Of a stretch of DNA of 8,271 nucleotides, positions 5,810 through 8,271 are shown piece after piece (positions within the stretch are counted from its first letter, which is position 1; each line of letters begins with the position of its first letter). The DNA is from Candidatus Muproteobacteria bacterium RIFCSPHIGHO2_01_FULL_65_16. GTDB lineage: Bacteria; Pseudomonadota; Gammaproteobacteria; Acidiferrobacterales; Sulfurifustaceae. The notes beneath the pieces are model-generated. The model was not told where the DNA came from. It saw nothing but the letters and a program-made list of their open reading frames with translations, and ran no database searches. The translations under genes were made by a program, and so were the position numbers. The stretch spans positions 1,401 to 9,671 of the forward strand of contig MFSY01000007.1 in the NCBI GenBank assembly GCA_001785175.1, read 5' to 3'.

Positions 5810-5839
5810 AACCTAGCACCCCGCGCGCCGGGCTGTCAA
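5810..5839 (-). promoter_or_regulatory. Putative sigma70 promoter of the LysM lipoprotein gene
   Basis: A consensus TTGACA (5834-5839, minus strand) is followed after 18 bases by TAGGTT (5810-5815), preceded by TGC, giving an extended -10 (TGCTAGGTT). Initiation would leave a leader of about 70 bases. It lies in the 151-base gap after hda, showing that the LysM gene need not depend on the upstream operon. Confidence 0.6.
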
Positions 5840-5885
5840 GAAAACAACCGCTAAGGCTCTGGAAAATAAAGACCATTTATCGCCC

Positions 5886-6608
5886 TTATTCTTCCGCAAG
5901 TCGTCCCCGCACGGGTGTGACACGGACGCCATCCAGGCCGCGGACGAAGGGGATGGTGACGCGCCGCTGGCTGGCGAGCGCCGCCCGATCAATGCGGTCC
6001 AGAAGATCGAACAGCGAATTCATGTCGCGCGGACAGCGGTTGAGGATGAAGCGCGCCACGTCCTCGGCCATTTCCAGGCCGCGGTTGCGCGCGCGCAGCC
6101 GCACGGCCATGAGCTTGTCCGCGTCGCTCAGCGGATGGAGCTGATACACAGGGCCCCAGCCCAGGCGCGTCGCGAGTTCGGGCATGGCGAGTCCGAGGTG
6201 CCGCGGGTTGGCGGCCCCGGCCGCGACCAGCAACCCGCCCGCCGCGCGCAGCCGCTCGCAGAGCGCGAACAGCGCCGTCTCCCACGCGCCGTTCCCGGCG
6301 ATGCGGTCAACGTCGTCGAGGCAGACGAGTTGCGCCGTATCAACGTCGTCGAGAATCGCGGTGGTGAATTCCGCCGCCTGGGCGAGCGGGATGTAGGCGA
6401 CCGCGCGTCCCTGCTCCTGCGCCTGCCGGCAGGCGGCCTGCAACAGGTGGGTCTTGCCGCTGCCCGAGACGCCCCAGAGGTAAAACGCGCGCTCGCCGGC
6501 GGCGGCCGCGGCGCGCAGGCGCTCGATGGCTTCCCGGTTCCGGGCCGGATGGAAATTGTCGAAGGACGAGCCGTCCTTCAGCCGCAGGTTCAACGCCAGC
6601 TGTGTCAT
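5886..6608 (-). CDS. hda: Hda, DnaA-homologous regulatory inactivator of DnaA
   Basis: This 240-residue protein is a single AAA+ domain related to DnaA domain III, without DnaA's DNA-binding domain. Hda bound to the DNA-loaded beta clamp stimulates ATP hydrolysis by DnaA and so prevents re-initiation of replication. QLALNL (3-8) matches the N-terminal clamp-binding hexapeptide (QLSLPL in E. coli). Walker A is GVSGSGKTH (46-54), Walker B is VCLDDVD (95-101), a likely arginine finger lies in ATRLGWG (146-152, Arg148), and sensor 2 is in CPRDMNSLF (192-200, Arg194). The conserved TIPFV (218-222) is followed by an unusual C-terminal tail of about 18 residues. The ATG overlaps the stop of the preceding PerM gene as ATGA, implying translational coupling. 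Confidence 0.93.
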   Translation of the reverse strand: MTQLALNLRLKDGSSFDNFHPARNREAIERLRAAAAAGERAFYLWGVSGSGKTHLLQAACRQAQEQGRAVAYIPLAQAAEFTTAILDDVDTAQLVCLDDVDRIAGNGAWETALFALCERLRAAGGLLVAAGAANPRHLGLAMPELATRLGWGPVYQLHPLSDADKLMAVRLRARNRGLEMAEDVARFILNRCPRDMNSLFDLLDRIDRAALASQRRVTIPFVRGLDGVRVTPVRGRLAEE

Positions 6609-7666
6609 CGCGGCGCGCGCTGTCTGCGCGGCGCGCCGTAGCCCTCGTGCAGGTGGCGCAGCCACACCTTGATGGCCGCGGCCGCGGGCAGCGCGAGCAG
6701 GATGCCGAGGAAACCGAACAGCTGGCCGCCGGCCATGATGGCGAAGATCACCGCCACCGGATGCAGGCCGATGCGCCCACCCACCAGCCGCGGCGTCAGC
6801 ACCAGGCCGTCCAGGACCTGGCCCGCGAGGAACACGGCCAGGACCCACAGCAGCGCCGTGGCCTCGTGAAACTGGAGATAGGCGGCGACGCCAGCCGTCA
6901 GCGCGCCGGCGATGAAGCCGAGGTACGGAACAAAACTGATCAGGCCGGCGAGCAGCCCCAGGGGCAGCGCCAGATCCAGCCCCACCAGCCCCAGCCCGGT
7001 CGCGTAGACCGTCGCCAGCACCGTCATGACCGTCAACTGCCCGCGCAGAAAACTCCCCAGCACCTCGTCGGTCTCGCGCCCGAGGCGCCGGATGCGCGGC
7101 TGCACGGACGCCGGGAACAGGCTCAGGGCGCGCGCCGGAATCCGGTCCCAGTCGAGCAGCAGGTAAAAAGTCACGATCGGGATCAGCACCAGGTTCACGA
7201 GCCAGGCGAGAAAACGCAGGCCGGACTGGGTCATGCTGCCGATGACGATGCCGAGCCAGTCGCCCAGCTCCTGCCAGTGGCCGACGACGGCCTGTTTGAC
7301 GGCCAGCATGTCGGCCGGCAACCGGCCGTTCGTGGCCGCGAGCACGCGCGGAAACACGTTCTGCTGCAACCAGTCGAGATAGGCCGGAATCTTCAGCACG
7401 AACGCCGTCACCTGGCGCTGCATGACGGGAACCAGAAACAGCAGCAGGCCGGCGACGGCGGCGAGCACGACGACGAACACCAGCGCCACGGCCAGCACGC
7501 GCGGCAGGCGCCAGGCGGCCAGGCACGTCACCAGCGGGTTGCATACATAGGCGAGCAGCGCGCCCACGATGAACGGCATGAGGATGGGCGCAAGCAGGTA
7601 GACGAGCCAGCCGGCGGCGGCCAGCAGGGCGAGGCCGATGAGTGGCCGCAGATCAGCCACGCACAC
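6605..7666 (-). CDS. PerM/AI-2E-family (UPF0118) membrane transporter
   Basis: This 353-residue inner-membrane protein has the AI-2E/PerM pattern. An N-terminal pair of helices (about 8-47) carries LAPILMPFIVGALLAYVCNPL. A third helix (57-82) is followed by an amphipathic soluble segment (90-140). A C-terminal bundle contains ISFVPYLGFIAGAL (243-256) and the hallmark VLTPRLVGGRIGLHPVAV segment (290-307). Family members include the TqsA quorum-signal exporter and Na+/H+ antiporter-like proteins; the substrate cannot be predicted here. The likely start is a GTG: 7664-7666 gives 353 residues, while the next GTG two codons on (7658-7660) sits six bases after a run of seven G and may be the real start. 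The gene overlaps the phosphatidyltransferase gene upstream and hda downstream (ATGA), as in an operon. Confidence 0.92.
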   Translation of the reverse strand: MCVADLRPLIGLALLAAAGWLVYLLAPILMPFIVGALLAYVCNPLVTCLAAWRLPRVLAVALVFVVVLAAVAGLLLFLVPVMQRQVTAFVLKIPAYLDWLQQNVFPRVLAATNGRLPADMLAVKQAVVGHWQELGDWLGIVIGSMTQSGLRFLAWLVNLVLIPIVTFYLLLDWDRIPARALSLFPASVQPRIRRLGRETDEVLGSFLRGQLTVMTVLATVYATGLGLVGLDLALPLGLLAGLISFVPYLGFIAGALTAGVAAYLQFHEATALLWVLAVFLAGQVLDGLVLTPRLVGGRIGLHPVAVIFAIMAGGQLFGFLGILLALPAAAAIKVWLRHLHEGYGAPRRQRAPR

Positions 7667-8231
7667 CCCCCCGGGCGGACGCCTTCTCGACCTTCTTGAT
7701 CTTCACAAAGCCCCAGACCCAGACGTAGTGCACCCCGCTCGCGACGGTGGTGATGAATACTATATAGAACAACGCCTCCGTCAGGAGCGGGTAGGAAAGC
7801 GGGACCGCGAGCTGCACCAGCAGCGCGAAGATCAAGGCGATCTGCATCAGCGTGTTGAACTTGCTCAGGTTGCTCGGGCTCATCTTCACCGGCCCGACCA
7901 TCGAGGTATAGGCCAGATAGCCGCTGACGATCAAGAGATCGCGGAACACCACGCTCAGCGTCAGCCAGAACGGCAGCTGATCGAGCACGGTCAGCATCAC
8001 ATACGAGCTCACCAGCAGGATCTTGTCGGCGAGCGGATCCAGGATCGAGCCCAGGCGGGTGACGAGCTTGAAGCGCTTGGCGATCCATCCGTCCAGGGCG
8101 TCGGACGCCCCCGCGACCAGGAAAACCGCCAACGCCGCGGCGTATTGCTGGTCCTTCAGCAACAGGATCAGCACCGGCGCCAGGGCGATCCGCGACACGG
8201 TGATCAGGTTGGGCAGCTGGGATACCTTCAT
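7653..8231 (-). CDS. CDP-alcohol phosphatidyltransferase (PgsA/cardiolipin-synthase-like)
   Basis: This 192-residue integral membrane enzyme transfers a phosphatidyl group from CDP-diacylglycerol to an alcohol acceptor, most likely glycerol-3-phosphate (PgsA) or phosphatidylglycerol (cardiolipin-synthase type). The family motif D-x2-DG-x2-A[R]-x8-G-x3-D-x3-D is complete at Asp44, Asp47-Gly48, Ala51, Gly61, Asp65 and Asp69, except that Lys52 replaces the usual Arg. That replacement, together with the SPSNLSKFNT segment (118-127), is more typical of the divergent PgsA-like subgroup, so I withhold the pgsA symbol. About five helices follow the usual layout. The ATG at 8229-8231 is preceded by only a modest AGG about ten bases away. 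It is first of three overlapping genes visible here, sharing 14 bases with perM. Confidence 0.9.
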   Translation of the reverse strand: MKVSQLPNLITVSRIALAPVLILLLKDQQYAAALAVFLVAGASDALDGWIAKRFKLVTRLGSILDPLADKILLVSSYVMLTVLDQLPFWLTLSVVFRDLLIVSGYLAYTSMVGPVKMSPSNLSKFNTLMQIALIFALLVQLAVPLSYPLLTEALFYIVFITTVASGVHYVWVWGFVKIKKVEKASARGGVRG

Positions 8232-8271
8232 TAGATTGTGCCTGTGTTGAAAAACGAGCGGGCTGCCGAGC

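Noticed and set aside
5886..7544. A 552-codon minus-strand frame that would fuse an upstream domain to Hda
   Set aside because: The upstream half is an arginine, alanine and proline-rich shadow of the PerM-like gene, which has strong membrane-family motifs in another frame. Hda has its own ATG at 6608 with ATGA coupling.
6602..7699. A 365-codon plus-strand frame
   Set aside because: Its translation is a low-complexity mix of His, Gln, Arg and Asp, typical of the antisense of a GC-rich membrane gene, with no domain.

Overview
This GC-rich window looks like chromosomal core sequence from a gammaproteobacterium, probably an environmental lineage such as Chromatiales or Acidiferrobacterales. That placement is inference from gene content: an Hda-type DnaA regulator with an N-terminal clamp-binding motif, a YihY/BrkB membrane protein, a LysM lipoprotein, and a CDP-alcohol phosphatidyltransferase / PerM / hda cluster. 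I see no rRNA, tRNA, CRISPR array, transposase, phage gene or recognisable defence system.

Bases 1-1313 are all on the minus strand. They hold the 5' part of a small membrane methyltransferase-like gene, an acylphosphatase, a mosaic of short dispersed repeats (572-792), and an exported thioredoxin-fold protein whose likely start is a GTG with a strong ribosome binding site. A divergent aspartase/fumarase-superfamily gene (1402-2805) runs on the plus strand. After it lies a 161-bp non-coding, hairpin-rich element (2849-3009) with terminal inverted repeats and flanking TTAG copies, which looks like a MITE. It separates the lyase gene from a convergent four-helix membrane protein of unknown function (3104-3520).

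A divergent promoter region (3521-3682) leads to an unrecognised lipoprotein (3683-4369). This ends at a strong GC hairpin and meets a convergent minus-strand block. That block contains a LysM lipoprotein (5315-5734) with its own promoter and intrinsic terminator, followed immediately by the YihY/BrkB gene (4416-5258). Further right, three tightly overlapping minus-strand genes form an evident operon, in transcription order: CDP-alcohol phosphatidyltransferase (7653-8231), PerM/AI-2E-type membrane protein (6605-7666) and hda (5886-6608).

Functionally the window mixes envelope biology (phospholipid head-group synthesis, LysM and other lipoproteins, membrane proteins) with replication control (hda) and amino-acid or dicarboxylate metabolism. 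I found no convincing new multi-gene system. The most notable non-genic signals are the MITE-like element, the repeat mosaic, and the terminator hairpin set against the start of the BrkB gene.
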